A stretch of DNA of 64,000 nt from positions 145,001-209,000 of the forward strand of contig CAWZYM010000190.1 of NCBI GenBank assembly GCA_963966185.1. The letters run 5' to 3'. A program made the translations under genes and the position numbers. A model generated the notes under the pieces. It did not search any database and was not told the origin of the DNA. It saw only the letters and a list, made by a program, of their open reading frames with translations. This stretch comes from Rhabditoides inermis (Eukaryota > Nematoda > Chromadorea > Rhabditida > Rhabditidae). This document shows, piece by piece, positions 25,250-36,900 of the stretch; position 1 is the stretch's first letter, and each line of letters begins with the position of its first letter.

Positions 25250-26029
25250 TCTCTCTTGTCCAATCTCACGTCTTCGCAGCGGTGACAACAACATTCTAGA
25301 AAAAGTACTATGTTACCTTCTGTCTACTCTTCTACTCTCACGTCTGCAGCAGTCACTGCGACTTTCGAGAGACAGTTATGCCTACTCTCTCTCTTCCCTC
25401 CTTCTCCTCCCTCCTCTCTCTCTCTTTCTCTCTTTCTCTCTCTCTCTTTCTCTGTCTGTCTTTCTCTTGTCTATTCTCACGTCTCTGCATCGGTGACAAC
25501 AACTTTCTCTAGACAGTACTATGGCACCTTCTGTCTACTCTTCTATTCTCACATCTGCAGTAGTCACTGCGACTTTCGAGAGACAGTTATGTAAAAACTT
25601 TTTTTTAACAGAAAGTACTAATCTCTTATCTACTGTCTTCTTTCCCTACTGTCTACTCTCTCACGTTCTGAAAATATAATTTGATCGCCTGTGCTTGCCA
25701 AATGACATGTAAGGTGAACTCGATTCTCACCTCACCTCACTTCCACTCGACACTGTACTGCATCGAAAAGCGGAATTTCAGGCTGAATATGTACAAGAGT
25801 ACAAGTAATAAACTCAAAACTAAGTTTCAACTAAAAAAAAGAAGCAGTACATAGTTCTATATTACGTCTACAATGACTTCGAGAAAAAAACCCGGCTGGC
25901 GCGCCCTAACACGTTGTGCGCACGTGTGAAGGAGCTTGAAACAGTTTGAGGTTGATTTGATCGTTAGAAAGCACTATCTATTGACGTCTCGAAACATTTT
26001 ACTTAACTTTCAACCTTCAACTTTCTCTC

Positions 26030-26065
<36 letters not shown>

Positions 26066-26636
26066 CTCGAGACAGTTCTACTTTCCCCTATCTCTCCTCT
26101 CTCTCTTCTCCCTCTACCACTGTCTCCCTATCTCTTTCTCTCTTTCTCTTTCTCTCTCAGTATTATGTTCTCTAGAAACAGTATTATATTCTCTATTGTC
26201 TACTCTACTGTCAACTTTCTAGAGACAATACTAATACTACATATGATCTTGTTTGTCTACTGCATCTTTTTCTTTCAATGTGACAAAAACTTTCTAGAGA
26301 CATTACTATGTTTTCTTCTGTCTTCCACCTTTCGTCACCTCTTCCACTCTTACTTTCACATCTGCAGTAATCACTATCACTGCGACTTTCGAAAGACAGT
26401 TATGTCTACTCTCCCTTCTCTCTCCTCTTTTCTCTCTCCTACCTTCTCTCTCTCCACATCTTTCTCTCTCTTGTCTATTCTCACGTCTCCGCATCGGTGA
26501 CAACAATTTTCTAGAGACAGTACTATGGCACCTTCTGTCTACTCTTCTACTCTCACGTCTGCAGCAGTCACTGCGACTATGAAGAGACAGTTATGCCTAA
26601 TCTCCCTCCTTTCTCCTCCTCCTCCTCCTCCTCCTC

Positions 26637-26704
<68 letters not shown>

Positions 26705-27475
26705 TCTCTCTTGTCCAATCTCACGTCTTCGCAGCGGTGACAACAACATTCTAGAAAAAAGTACTATGTTACCTTCTGTCTACTCTTCTACTCTCACGTC
26801 TGCAGCAGTCACTGCAACTTTCGAGAGACAGTTATGCCTACTCTCTCTCTTCCCTCCTTCTCCTCCCTCCTCTCTCTCTCTTTCTCTCTTTCTCTCTCTC
26901 TCTCTTTCTCTGTCTGTCTTTCTCTTGTCTATTCTCACGTCTCTGCATCGGTGACAACAACTTTCTCTAGACAGTACTATGGCACCTTCTGTCTACTCTT
27001 CTATTCTCACATCTGCAGTAGTCACTGCGACTTTCGAGAGACAGTTATGTAAAAACTTTTTTTTAACAGAAAGTACTAATCTCTTATCTACTGTCTTCTT
27101 TCCCTACTGTCTACTCTCTCACGTTCTGAAAATATAATTTGATCGCCTGTGCTTGCCAAATGACATGTAAGGTGAACTCGATTCTCACCTCACCTCACTT
27201 CCACTCGACACTGTACTGCATCGAAAAGCGGAATTTCAGGCTGAATATGTACAAGAGTACAAGTAATAAACTCAAAACTAAGTTTCAACTAAAAAAAAGA
27301 AGCAGTACATAGTTCTATATTACGTCTACAATGACTTCGAGAAAAAAACCCGGCTGGCGCGCCCTAACACGTTGTGCGCACGTGTGAAGGAGCTTGAAAC
27401 AGTTTGAGGTTGATTTGATCGTTAGAAAGCACTATCTATTGACGTCTCGAAACATTTTAATTAACTTTCAACCTT
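24600..27475. repeat. 1.43-1.46 kb tandem duplication with 215-bp sub-repeats
   Basis: Copy 1 (about 24600-26029) and copy 2 (about 26030-27475) are almost identical. Matched landmarks are 1430 bp apart at the left and 1458 bp apart at the right, the difference being a longer CT run in copy 2. Each copy is itself made of about four units of 215 bp. A unit runs from agacagtactatggcacctt through cacgtctgcagcagtcactg to cggtgacaacaa, separated by CT-rich spacers. Short Ser/Leu-rich frames here are artefacts. Confidence 0.9.
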
Positions 27476-28756
27476 CAACTTTTCGTTTTGTCAAAGTTAT
27501 TCGTTGAAGATAGAAATTTTGTCTTTTTTCCACTGACTCAATCCATTATTGTTATATTTAGACATATTCCTATCAAAAAAGACACAACTGAGTGGATAAG
27601 GGTCAGTGATTGCAAATGCCAACTATTCGATATCGATCGGTTGACCTGGCAGCTGGTAGCGAGCAATCCGGTGGGCGCGACCCCAGCAAGTAACGCGCGC
27701 TCAGAAAATGTCTAATACTGTATGAAGACAAAGTCCGATCGATCTGAAACTTTGACAGAAGGGCTTTTTTGCCCATAAAAGCTTAAGTTTACAAATTGGA
27801 CCCTCTATCTCGTCTGTACGAAAAGTCGATCATATTCGCCATATTTGGTGACTTTTCAAAAAAGGAAACAAGTTTCTATAATCTATTATACGTAATCTTT
27901 CTTCTATTCAATTTTTATAGAAATCGAAGATCATGAATTTTGGGTGCATTTTGGGTACATTCGCCTATTTGGGCATGAAGATGAGGTCACAGTCGGCTGG
28001 TATCGCGGCTATCGACTTTTTCTAGGTCGATTTACCTACTCTCCAAGTTTGGTTCTCATTGAAGTATTTTGAAATTTTTCTCCATAGTTAAGAGATTAGG
28101 TGATAACTATGATTAGGAGATCGCTATTGACGAGATATTTGGAATTTTGCGTTCTCAGGTAATGAAGAAACTTTCTAGAAAAAATGAGTAGTTAGAGTAG
28201 ACTTTGAAAAGAGATATCTCTCCGGAAGGACAGACAGACAGACAGACACCATAGTAAATATTAGTATGAAAGGGGGAAACGATTAAAAACCTATTTAAAA
28301 CATGTTAAGAAATATTAATTTCATAGTGTCACTAAGGAAATTGGTGCCAGTGATTGGCTCCATTATCGTGCATTATTTCGTGTTGGTGAGATTTCACAGT
28401 TGGACGTACAACTTCATTATATTTCTCTCATGTTCACAAGTTTAACTTTTCTGTTCAATCCTCCTCATTTTTTAAATATGTTTTCATTATTATGATCAAA
28501 AATATTATATAAATTAAAACAAAACGTCAAATTAACTCACGAAAATGAATTAAACAGAACGCACTAAAAGCTGTAACTTTATGTCAATAGGAGGAAATGT
28601 ACTATTTAATCTTTAATGATTTTTCTGAAAACACTTTTAAACATAATTTTTGAAACAAATATCTGTCAAACAGACATTCTTAGTGAACCATGAATCTATT
28701 TTCAAACAAAATTCATAATTATTCAATTCGAATCTCAGAGTGTACACTACCTTTAA

Positions 28757-29204
28757 GAAACCTTTATGTCGATTCACTTATCAGTGGCCGAAGCTAGGAT
28801 TTGGTGGAGCTCATGTCTTTCTCATGACAGAATAGTGCGCCGCCGTCCACTCCTCGTCTTCCCTCTGCCGCCGCGACTATGTGTCAGACGGACAGAAACA
28901 CTCATTACGAGCAAATGGTCGACCGGAGGGATGCCTTGGTTACAGACAATGCAATATTTTGAGAGGCATTTCCAGCATCTATTACGAAAATTGCAACAAT
29001 TTGGAAGAGCAGGAAAAGAAATACACAGAGTATTATGTTAATCATTGACATTAAGCAGGAATGAAAGATCATTTATTACTCTACACTAATTGTACAATAC
29101 TAATCATTTTAATCGAAATGCAAACGTTTTCTAATACGAATACAGTGTTTCCAAACTACGTTTGTAAAATTTAAAAGTGAAAGTGAGAGGTTTAGAGTTT
29201 AGAG
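28757..29204. other. Unassigned sequence right of the TTAA element
   Basis: A 91-residue frame (28766-29041) exists, but it has no recognisable motif and no splice context. I treat it as unproven. The remainder is AT-rich. Confidence 0.3.
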
Positions 29205-30640
29205 TTTGTTGCTATCCAAACCCAAGTTGTTCTTGTCTCTATCCAGCTCGGAGAGAGTGGAGCCATTGGAGGAAGACGAGAAGCCCGACCTGAAAATTAT
29301 TTCTCCCTCCCTCTCTCCCTCCCTCTCCCTCTCCCGTCTACTTTCTCTATTCTCACTCCTACCATTTGCATTGAGGTGCTCTACATTCTTGAGCAGAGGA
29401 TCGAATGCCGTCAATTGGAACATGAGTGCAAGCAGGCATAGACAAGAGATCACATGGGATAGAAAAGCGGAGAGACGACGGTCTAGTATGAAAACTTTGA
29501 TCATAATATGGATAAAGTAATATAATATGAGTAATAAATACTTTTTAGGGGGTAACGGTAGAATAATAGCTTGAAAATAATGGTTACGGTAAAATTATTT
29601 TGTTCGTCTTGCAAAGATAAGGGTTCCGGTAGGAGAATAATTTGATCTTCTTGCAAAGATAAGTGTTACGGTAGGAGAATAATTTGATCTTCTTGCAAAC
29701 AAAAGAAATACGGTAGGAGAATAATTTGATCTTATTGCAAAGATAAGTGTTACGGTAGGAGAATAATTTGATCTTCTTGCAAACTAAAGAATCACGGTAG
29801 AAGAATAACTTGATCTTCTTGCAAAGATAAGTGTTACGGTAGAAGAATAACTTGATCTTCTTGCAAAGATAAGTGTTACGGTAGGAGAATAGTTTGATCT
29901 TCTTGCAAAAATATGGTTTACGGTAGAAGAATAAGTTGATCTTCTTGCAAAGATAAGGTTTACGGTAGAATAACAATTTGATCTTCTTGCAAAGAGAAGG
30001 ATTCCGGTAGGGAAGTAATTTGATCTTTTTTTAAACAGAAGGATTACAGCAAAATAATAATTTGATTTTTTTGTAAAGATAAGGATTACGGCAGGAGAAT
30101 AATTCTCACAGCATTTTGACGGTAATTAGGAAATGACACCAGACACCACGACACCACTTCAAAAAACACAACTGCACTACGACCTCTCGTCTATATAACT
30201 GAAAAAAATGCAGAACTTTTTGTTTTGTAAAGTGGTGTCGTGGTGTTGACACCATGGTGTCGCGGTGTCGACACCAGAGGGTCGTGGTGTCGTGGTGTCT
30301 GGTGTCTGGTGTCATGGTGTCTGGTGTCATTTCCCAATTGCCCATTTTGACAGTGCGGTGAGTGAAATGAACCCCGTGGCGGCACCGTAAGCGTACTGGC
30401 TGAAAGATGAAGAGTGAACAAAAGAGATGAGAGATTTCAAGCAGAGTCTCACGTTGAAATAAAAGACAGCGGCAGATTCTTGCCGAGAATGCGCGACTGA
30501 CTGGTAACCAATCGAGAAATAGCACTGAAAATCAATCAACCCGACTTCTTTCAATCCTTTCAACGAGAGAGTGGGAGGCGCGAGTGCCGCGTACGAGTTG
30601 TCTTTGATCAGGTCGTCCGCCCGCGTGTTGAACGGAGAAT
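29205..30640 (-). CDS. 3' part of a putative membrane-protein gene
   Basis: Candidate exons on the minus strand, in order, start with one at about 30545-30640 (NTRADDLIKDNSYAALAPP), preceded by ctgttcag. Next are about 30430-30500 (CYFSIGYQSVAHSRQESAAV then FYFN, after attttcag) and about 30340-30390 (YAYGAATGFISLTALSKWAIG, a membrane-like helix). Then come 29381-29480 (SHVISCLCLLALMFQLTAFD, another helix) and 29205-29291 (a serine-rich tail ending in LGLDSNKL and a stop, after aattttcag). The R42 array and a GTGTC minisatellite lie between them. Upstream exons are not found, so the gene is partial or decayed. The first two exons recur in damaged form at 48025-48300 and 48965-49240. I do not recognise the family. 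Confidence 0.4.
29540..30105. repeat. R42 repeat array, copy 3
   Basis: About 13 units of about 42 bp (tacggtaggagaataatttg then atcttcttgcaaagataagt) run head to tail and are better preserved than copy 2. The array lies in a probable intron of the minus-strand gene 29205-30640. A Tyr/Phe/Lys-rich frame across it is an artefact of the repeat. Confidence 0.9.
30225..30336. repeat. GTGTC-based minisatellite
   Basis: Imperfect units of ggtgtcgtggtgtc and ggtgtctggtgtcat cover about 110 bases. The site corresponds to the place where the duplicated segment at 47-49 kb carries an unrelated 11-bp G-rich array. Confidence 0.8.
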
Positions 30641-30659
30641 CTGAACAGTCAACTTTCAA

Positions 30660-31434
30660 CTATGTTTGACGTATGAACATGACGCACGATGATGCAAGGA
30701 ATCGTAGTAGGATACAAATGACGTAAGGATATCTTTCTCACTCCTCAATGTGCTTGGTTCTCGAGCTGTCCCTTTGATTGGTGGTCGTTCGCCCGTTCTC
30801 TCTCGCACTATGCTATATATCTTCTCGTATTCTTCTTCCTTGTCTTATCTGTATCATGAGTATGAATCAAGTGACAACACATTTTCTTGTGTGCACCTAT
30901 AAAGGAAAGGGAGAGGAGTATGCAATGAAAAAATAAATGACTTGCTGATGTATCAACATTTCTACAATTTACGAACCGAAACTGCGCTCACTCTACCTGT
31001 CTGAAAGTCTTGCGTTGTCTACCGTCCCTGCCTGCTCGACTGAGAAAAGGAGAAACTGGGATTTGCATTATATTTACTTTTTCCTCTTTTTTGTGGTTAC
31101 GTGAGCAGGATCCAAAAGAAGGTCGATGACAAAAAGAGAGGATGTGTGTTGTGCAGGACAACAGTCACCAGTCACCACCTAAAATCGCATAGACTGGACA
31201 TTCGCACACCTGCGACCTCATTTGCATATATTCCGAATCCATTTTCTTCCACTCGAAATGTCTCGACAGACACTACAAAGTACCGTCATTTCTTCGACAT
31301 TCTCTTGTTATGTGTAGCTGGTTTTCTATTCGCCAAATTTCGCAATCTTCACTTTTTGTACTCCTCTCATTGTCCGCGCCTCACTTCACATTGTGTTTTC
31401 TGCTTTGATTGTGATGACGTCATCCGTCTTGCAG
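30660..31434. promoter_or_regulatory. Conserved upstream region of membrane-protein gene A
   Basis: No gene is visible here. The sequence is largely shared with 49245-50134 in copy B, including tgacgtcatccgtcttgcag immediately before the ATG. That block contains a CRE-like TGACGTCA palindrome at 31414-31421. The conservation may just reflect recent duplication. Confidence 0.45.
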
Positions 31435-31534
31435 ATGGTCGGTCAGCTGACGTTCCCGCCGTCTCCCCTGATCATTCGACCGCCACCGAGATTCAAGCAA
31501 CGCGACGCAGAGACGCAGACTGACAAGGTGCGAG

Positions 31535-31584
<50 letters not shown>

Positions 31585-32808
31585 TTCTATCTCTCTCTCT
31601 CTTTCTTTGTCTCTCTCTGTTTCTATCTCTCTCACCCTTCTCTCACCCCCTCTTCCTCTCTCTCTCCCTCTCTTCTCTGTATAATAGACTGTTTAGGACA
31701 TTGTCTACGAGCGAATCGTCTACCTACAGGGCCCGGCAGGCAAGAAGGAGAGAGAGGAGGTGGATATGAGGGGTGGGTGGGGAGAGAGAGTAGAGATAGA
31801 GTGGGGAGAGAAAGAGAAAGATGTTTCTTCACTTGCAGCCCTGTTCCGTTCTCTCCTCTACCTGCTGGCCTGGTTGCTGCCCCTCCCTCTTTTTGTCGCC
31901 TCCTTCAACCAGTGCAGCAACGACGAGACAGTGAGGGATACTGGAGATACAAAATAGGGTTAATGTAGTTGAAATAGTTACACTGTAGTCTGAATTTAAG
32001 GGGTTGGGGTAACGCATGTATGTAGTATGTATCTGGATAATGCATATACTGTAACTGGATATTGATTAGAATTAGACTTTGATACTGCAGATTGGCCGCT
32101 GGAGTTGTTTGTAAGTACTATAAAGTGATTCATATTACTGTTTTCCAGATTCCACACTGGCTCTATAGCGCCAGCGTTGTATTCCTTCTCGAAAGGATTT
32201 GCGATGGAAAAGGGGTGATTGTTTTTAGCTTGCTGTAATTTCACTACGATACCGTTAACTTACCGTAGTTTCGTTCAATTGATTTTTTTTGAATATATAC
32301 TTTTTTTTTGCATTTTGTGTCATTTTTTTCTTTTCTAGCACAAAGACGAATCTTTCCTGCTATTTGCAACCCTACGCGCTCTGTTTGGAGTATGGTATGT
32401 CTCACCGAGTGGATTGATTCACTTCTCTCTTCTCTTGTTTTAGGTTTTTGAACGGCACCCTACAAGTCTGGAACTTATCCTATGCGGTCGAATACTACGA
32501 TAAAGTAAGATTATCTAAACAAAGTTATCTCTTTTTTTTCGTTTCAGTCTTCTCCGCAATACTGTAACTATTGGTTGTTTTCTGGATCCGTTCTTGCCTG
32601 TCTTTTCTACGCACCTTTTCTACTGTTCCACGTTGCCAGAGCGATCTACGATCTGGTTGTTATTGCAATTAAAATACTTTACAGGTGAGCTCCACAGTCT
32701 GTTCAGACTTGCTTCATTTTTTTCATTTCCAGAGGCTGCTCCAGTGTTTACTCTGACTACTATGATGATGAAGAGGAAAAAGAGAAGAAATACTACTGCG
32801 CATACTGA
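31435..32808 (+). CDS. Four-helix membrane protein, duplicate A
   Basis: Exons in phase are 31435-31527, 31697-31772, 31839-31930, 32159-32214, then about 32340-32394, about 32443-32504, about 32548-32684 and about 32732-32808 (TGA). The start follows the acceptor cttgcag directly. A cytosolic-type N-terminus (MVGQLTFPPSPLIIRPPPRF) leads to a first helix LLYLLAWLLPLPLFVASF, then an extracellular-type loop with Cys. Further hydrophobic segments are WLYSASVVFLLE, FLLFATLRALFGVWFLNG and WLFSGSVLACLFYAPFLLFH with its continuation. The acidic tail YSDYYDDEEEKEKKYYCAY ends the protein. I do not recognise the family. It is closely similar to the product of 50135-51424, and all splice sites are intact in both. 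It lies 413 bp upstream of a Ly6-like start codon on the same strand. Confidence 0.75.
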
Positions 32809-33221
32809 ACTGATTTTGTAAACTCTTGACTATTGATTTGATAAATGTTTGTGTGTTGAGTGGATCTTTTGTTATGACAAAACTTTCTTGATGTAGGTTT
32901 TTTTTTATCAAACTCTTTGGGTCGATCGCGTTGCGGAAAACTCCTTGCAAATCTTGTAAACTGCCCTATCTATCAAAAGTAGTAAGGCTCATTGATCAGT
33001 AATTTTCAAACAATCAGCCTGTGAAATGTGCTTTGAACTTGTGAAATGTGAACTCATTGTCAATAGTGTCTCATCAGCCAAGAAGTAAAAAGAAATCATC
33101 TCTCGCAAATGGCAGTTTAATGATTTTTCTCGCACGCGACGATCATTTCCCGTCGCCCTCACCTCGCCGCCCGGTCGATTTAACAATGCGGTGCGCTCAC
33201 AACAACACTCCTCATCCAACC

Positions 33222-33421
33222 ATGTGCAGACTGTTCTCCTTGATTCTATCGTGGACGGTGCTGCAATACTGCACCGCTCAGTACAAGTAGGTGACTGTTG
33301 AGAAGCTGTTCGAGCGTCCTTCAGATGCTACAAGGGCGGTGTGTCGCCGGTAGACCGAGCCGCCACCTTCCCTGGCCAGGTGACCAGCCAGCAGTGGAGT
33401 CTAGTCGATAAAACACAGGAG
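33222..33421 (+). pseudogene. Ly6-like gene A, 5' fragment (exons 1-2)
   Basis: Exon 1 (33222-33286) encodes a signal peptide, MCRLFSLILSWTVLQYC then TAQYK. Exon 2 (33325-33421) begins CYKGGVSPVDRAA and ends at a good donor gtacgc. Both match exons 1 and 2 of the intact gene at 51857-53581. About 26 bases past the donor the homology ends, and the next homologous exon is 12.4 kb away at 45841. Without an extremely long intron skipping two other genes this copy cannot make the full protein. Confidence 0.75.
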
Positions 33422-33449
33422 GTACGCATTGTTTGGACACATTGTATTA

Positions 33450-33569
33450 TACGGCGTAGGGCGGAGGTATGAGTAGTGCTGCGTAGTGCGTAGTGCCTCG
33501 ATCGGTGCAACACTCTCGCGAGATGCACCGCGCTGGCGGCGAGACGAAACGCCATTCAAGGCTTTTGCT
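33450..33569. repeat. Dispersed repeat D2, uninterrupted copy
   Basis: The block acggcgtagggcggaggtat through gcgagatgcaccgcgctggc to caaggcttttgct reappears at 39015-39094 and 40343-40381, where 1.25 kb separates the two halves. It begins right at the breakpoint of the segmental duplication. Confidence 0.8.
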
Positions 33570-33989
33570 TAGTGCAAAAATGAATGGCCTTTTCATTGTT
33601 TTTGTTATCTTCATTGCTGTTCCGTCACGTCAACATCTATTTGTTCGTATTCATCATAGTTTACTTCAAGTTCTACACTCTTATGCTCGGTCGTTATTAT
33701 TTTCGAAATCCACGTGATATTTCGTCGTCATGGCGGAGTCAGCCTTTTGGGCCGTTTTTGACTGCTATTTTTCTTCTCGCTCTCTCATTTTGGGCGCCTA
33801 CATAACACTTTTTGAAAATACGTTCTGTATTGGTGCACTCGGCATTATCTCAATGTTTTCGTCTTCCTCCATGTTAACGATTATGCATGACCTTCTGGGG
33901 TGTCCCGCTTAATTGTGATATAGAAGTTCGGCACGCCCCGATGAAGCGTAGACGGTCGCGTCTCCCTCCGCTGCTCTGCTCGCGATGTG

Positions 33990-36900
33990 ATGAGTTCACC
34001 GCAGCATCTCTATTCACTTGCCGGAGGCAGTGCGCGAAGAGAACTCGGCTCTTCCCTCGTCTCGCACTCTGGCGAAATCTATATCGCAACCTGGCGATTT
34101 CCCACCACTCTCTCGCTCGCGGAGCACCGAGTGAATAGGACGTGGTCCTTCTCCCCTCTCGCACTCTGGCGAATACATATCGCAACCGGGCGATTTCCCA
34201 CCACACTCTCGCTCGCGGAGCACCGAGTGAATAGGACGTGGTCCTTCTCCCCTCTCGCACTCTGGCAAATCCATATCGCAACCTGGCGATTACCCACCAC
34301 TCTCTCGCTCGCGGAGCATCGAGTGAATAGGACGTGGTCCATCTCCCCTTTCGCACTCTGGCGAATCCAGATCGCAACCTGGCGGTTTTCTACCACTCTC
34401 TCGCTCGCGGAGCACCGAGTGAATAGGACGTGGTCCTTCTCCCCTCTCGCACTCTGGCGAATCCATATCGCAACCGGGCGATTTCCCACCACTCTCTCGC
34501 TCGCGGAGCACCGAGTGAATAGGACGTGGTCCTTCTCCCCTTTCGCACTCTGGCGAATCCATATCGCAACCTGGCGATTTCCTACCACTCTCTCGCTCGC
34601 GGAGCACCGAGTGAATAGGACGTGATCCTTCTCCCCTCTTGCACTCTGGCGAATCCATATCGCAACCGGGCGATTTCCCACCACTCTCTCGCTCGCGGAG
34701 CACCGAGTGAATAGGACGTGGTCCTGCTCCCCTCTCGCACTCTGGCGAATCCATATCGCAACCTGGCGATTTTCAACCACTCTCGCTCGCGGAGCACCGA
34801 GTGAATAGGACGTAGTCCTTCTCCCCTCTCGCACTCCGGCAAATCCATATCGCAACCTGGCGATTTCCTACCACTCTCGCTCGCTGAGCACCGAGTGAAT
34901 AGGACGTGGTCCTTCTTCCCTCTCGCACTCTGGCGAAATCCATATCGCAACCTGGCGATTTCCCACCACTCTCTCGCTCGCGGAGCACCGAGTGAATAGG
35001 ACGTGGTCCTTCTCCCCTCTCGCACTCTGGCGAATCCATATCGCAACCTGGCGATTTTCAACCACTCTCGCTCGCGGAGCACCGAGTGAATAGGACGTGG
35101 TCCTTCTTCCCTCTCGCACTCTGGCGAAATCCATATCGCAACCTGGCGATTTCCCACCACTCTCTCGCTCGCGGAGCACCGAGTGAATAGGACGTGGTCC
35201 TTCTCCCCTCTCGCACTCTGGCGAATCCATATCGCAACCGGGCGATTTCCCACCACTCTTTCGCTCGCGGAGCACCGAGTGAATAGGACGTGGTCCTTCT
35301 CCCTCTCGCACTCTGGCGAATCCATATCGCAACCTGGCGATTTCCCACCACTCTCTCGCTCGCGGAGCACCGAGTGAATAGGACGTGGTCCTTCTCCCCT
35401 CTCGCACTCTGGCGAATCCAGATCGCAACCTGGCGGTTTCCTACCACTCTCTCGCTCGCGGAGCACCGAGTGAATAGGACGTGGTCCTTCTCCCCTCTCG
35501 CACTCTGGCGAATACATATCGCAACCGGGCGATTTCCCACCACTCTCTCGCTCGCGGAGCACCGAGTGAATAGGACGTGGTCCTTCTCCCCTCTCACACT
35601 CTGGCGAATCCATATCGCAACCTGGCGATTTTCAACCACTCTCGCTCGCGGAGCACCGAGTGAATAGGACGTGGTCCTTCTCCCCTCTCGCACTCTGGCG
35701 AATCCATATCGCAACCTGGCGATTTCCCACTACTCTCTCGCTCGCGGAGCACCGAGTGAATAGGACGTGGTCCTTCTCCCCTCTCGCACTCTGGCGAATC
35801 CATATCGCAACCTGGCGATTTCCCACCACTCTCTCGCTCGCGGAGCACCGAGTGAATAGGACGTGGTCCTTCTCCCCTCTCGCACTCTGGCGAATCCATA
35901 TCGCAACCTGACGATTTCCTACCACTCTCTCGCTCGCGGAGCACCGAGTGAATAGGACGTGGTCCTTCTCCCCTCTTGCACTCTGGCGAATCCATATCGC
36001 AACCGAGCGATTTCCCACCACTCTCTCGCTCGCGGAGCACCGAGTGAATAGGACGTGGTCCTTCTCCCCTCTCGCACTCTGGCGAATCCATATCACAACC
36101 TGGCAATTTCCCACCACTCTCTCGCTCGCGGAGCACCGAGTGAATAGGACGTGGTCCTTCTCCCCTTTCGCACTCTGGCGAATCCATATCGCAACCTGGC
36201 GATTTCCTACCACTCTCTCGCTCGCGGAGCACCGAAAGAGTAGAACGTGATCCTTCTTGCCTCTCGCACTCTGGCGAATCCATATCGCAACCTGGCGATT
36301 TTCAACCACTCTCGCTCGCGGAGCACCGAGTGAATAGGACGTGGTCCTTCTTCCCTCTCGCACTCTGGCGAAATCCATATCGCAACCTGGCGATTTCCCA
36401 CCACTCTCTCGCTCGCGGAGCACCGAGTGAATAGGACGTGGTCCTTCTCCCTCTCGCACTCTGGCGAATCCATATCGCAACCTGGCGATTTCCCACCACT
36501 CTCTCGCTCGCGGAGCACCGAGTGAATAGGACGTGGTCCTTCTCCCCTCTCGCACTCTGGCGAATCCAGATCGCAACCTGGCGGTTTCCTACCACTCTCT
36601 CGCTCGCGGAGCACCGAGTGAATAGAACGTGGTCCTTCTCCCCTCTCGCACTCTGGCGAATACATATCGCAACCGGGCGATTTCCCACCACTCTCTCGCT
36701 CGCGGAGCACCGAGTGAATAGGACGTGGTCCTTCTCCCCTCTCACACTCTGGCGAATCCATATCGCAACCTGGCGATTTTCAACCACTCTCGCTCGCGGA
36801 GCACCGAGTGAATAGGACGTGTTCCTTCTCCCCTTTCGCACTCTGGCGAATCCATATCGCAACCTGGCGATTTCCCACTACTCTCTCGCTCGCGGAGCAC

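Larger units (their letters stand above)
23990..28752. mobile_element. 4.76-kb TTAA-flanked non-autonomous DNA transposon
   Basis: The left end aggtagtgttcactctga (23990) and the right end tcagagtgtacactacct (ending 28752) are inverted repeats with one mismatch in 18. TTAA flanks both (23986-23989 and 28753-28756). The TTAA target site suggests the piggyBac or Kolobok superfamily. The interior has no transposase-like frame. Instead it holds an inverted copy of repeat D1, a 1.45-kb tandem duplication and AT-rich DNA with (GACA)n at about 28229. It is therefore a large non-autonomous or filler-carrying element. Confidence 0.8.
30390..33447. repeat. Segmental duplication, copy A (left arm)
   Basis: The block runs from gcgtactggctgaaagatga to gacacatt and matches 48965-52077 along its whole length, coding and non-coding. 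It includes the membrane-protein gene 31435-32808 and the first two exons of a Ly6-like gene. Homology stops abruptly at about 33447. Confidence 0.85.

Noticed and set aside
28766..29041. 91-codon plus-strand gene
   Set aside because: There is no recognisable domain, splice context or neighbouring exon, and it begins right after a transposon end.
29584..29976. Tyr/Phe/Lys-rich 130-codon repeat protein
   Set aside because: 42 is divisible by 3, so the R42 array stays open in frame. The same unit lies in introns elsewhere.
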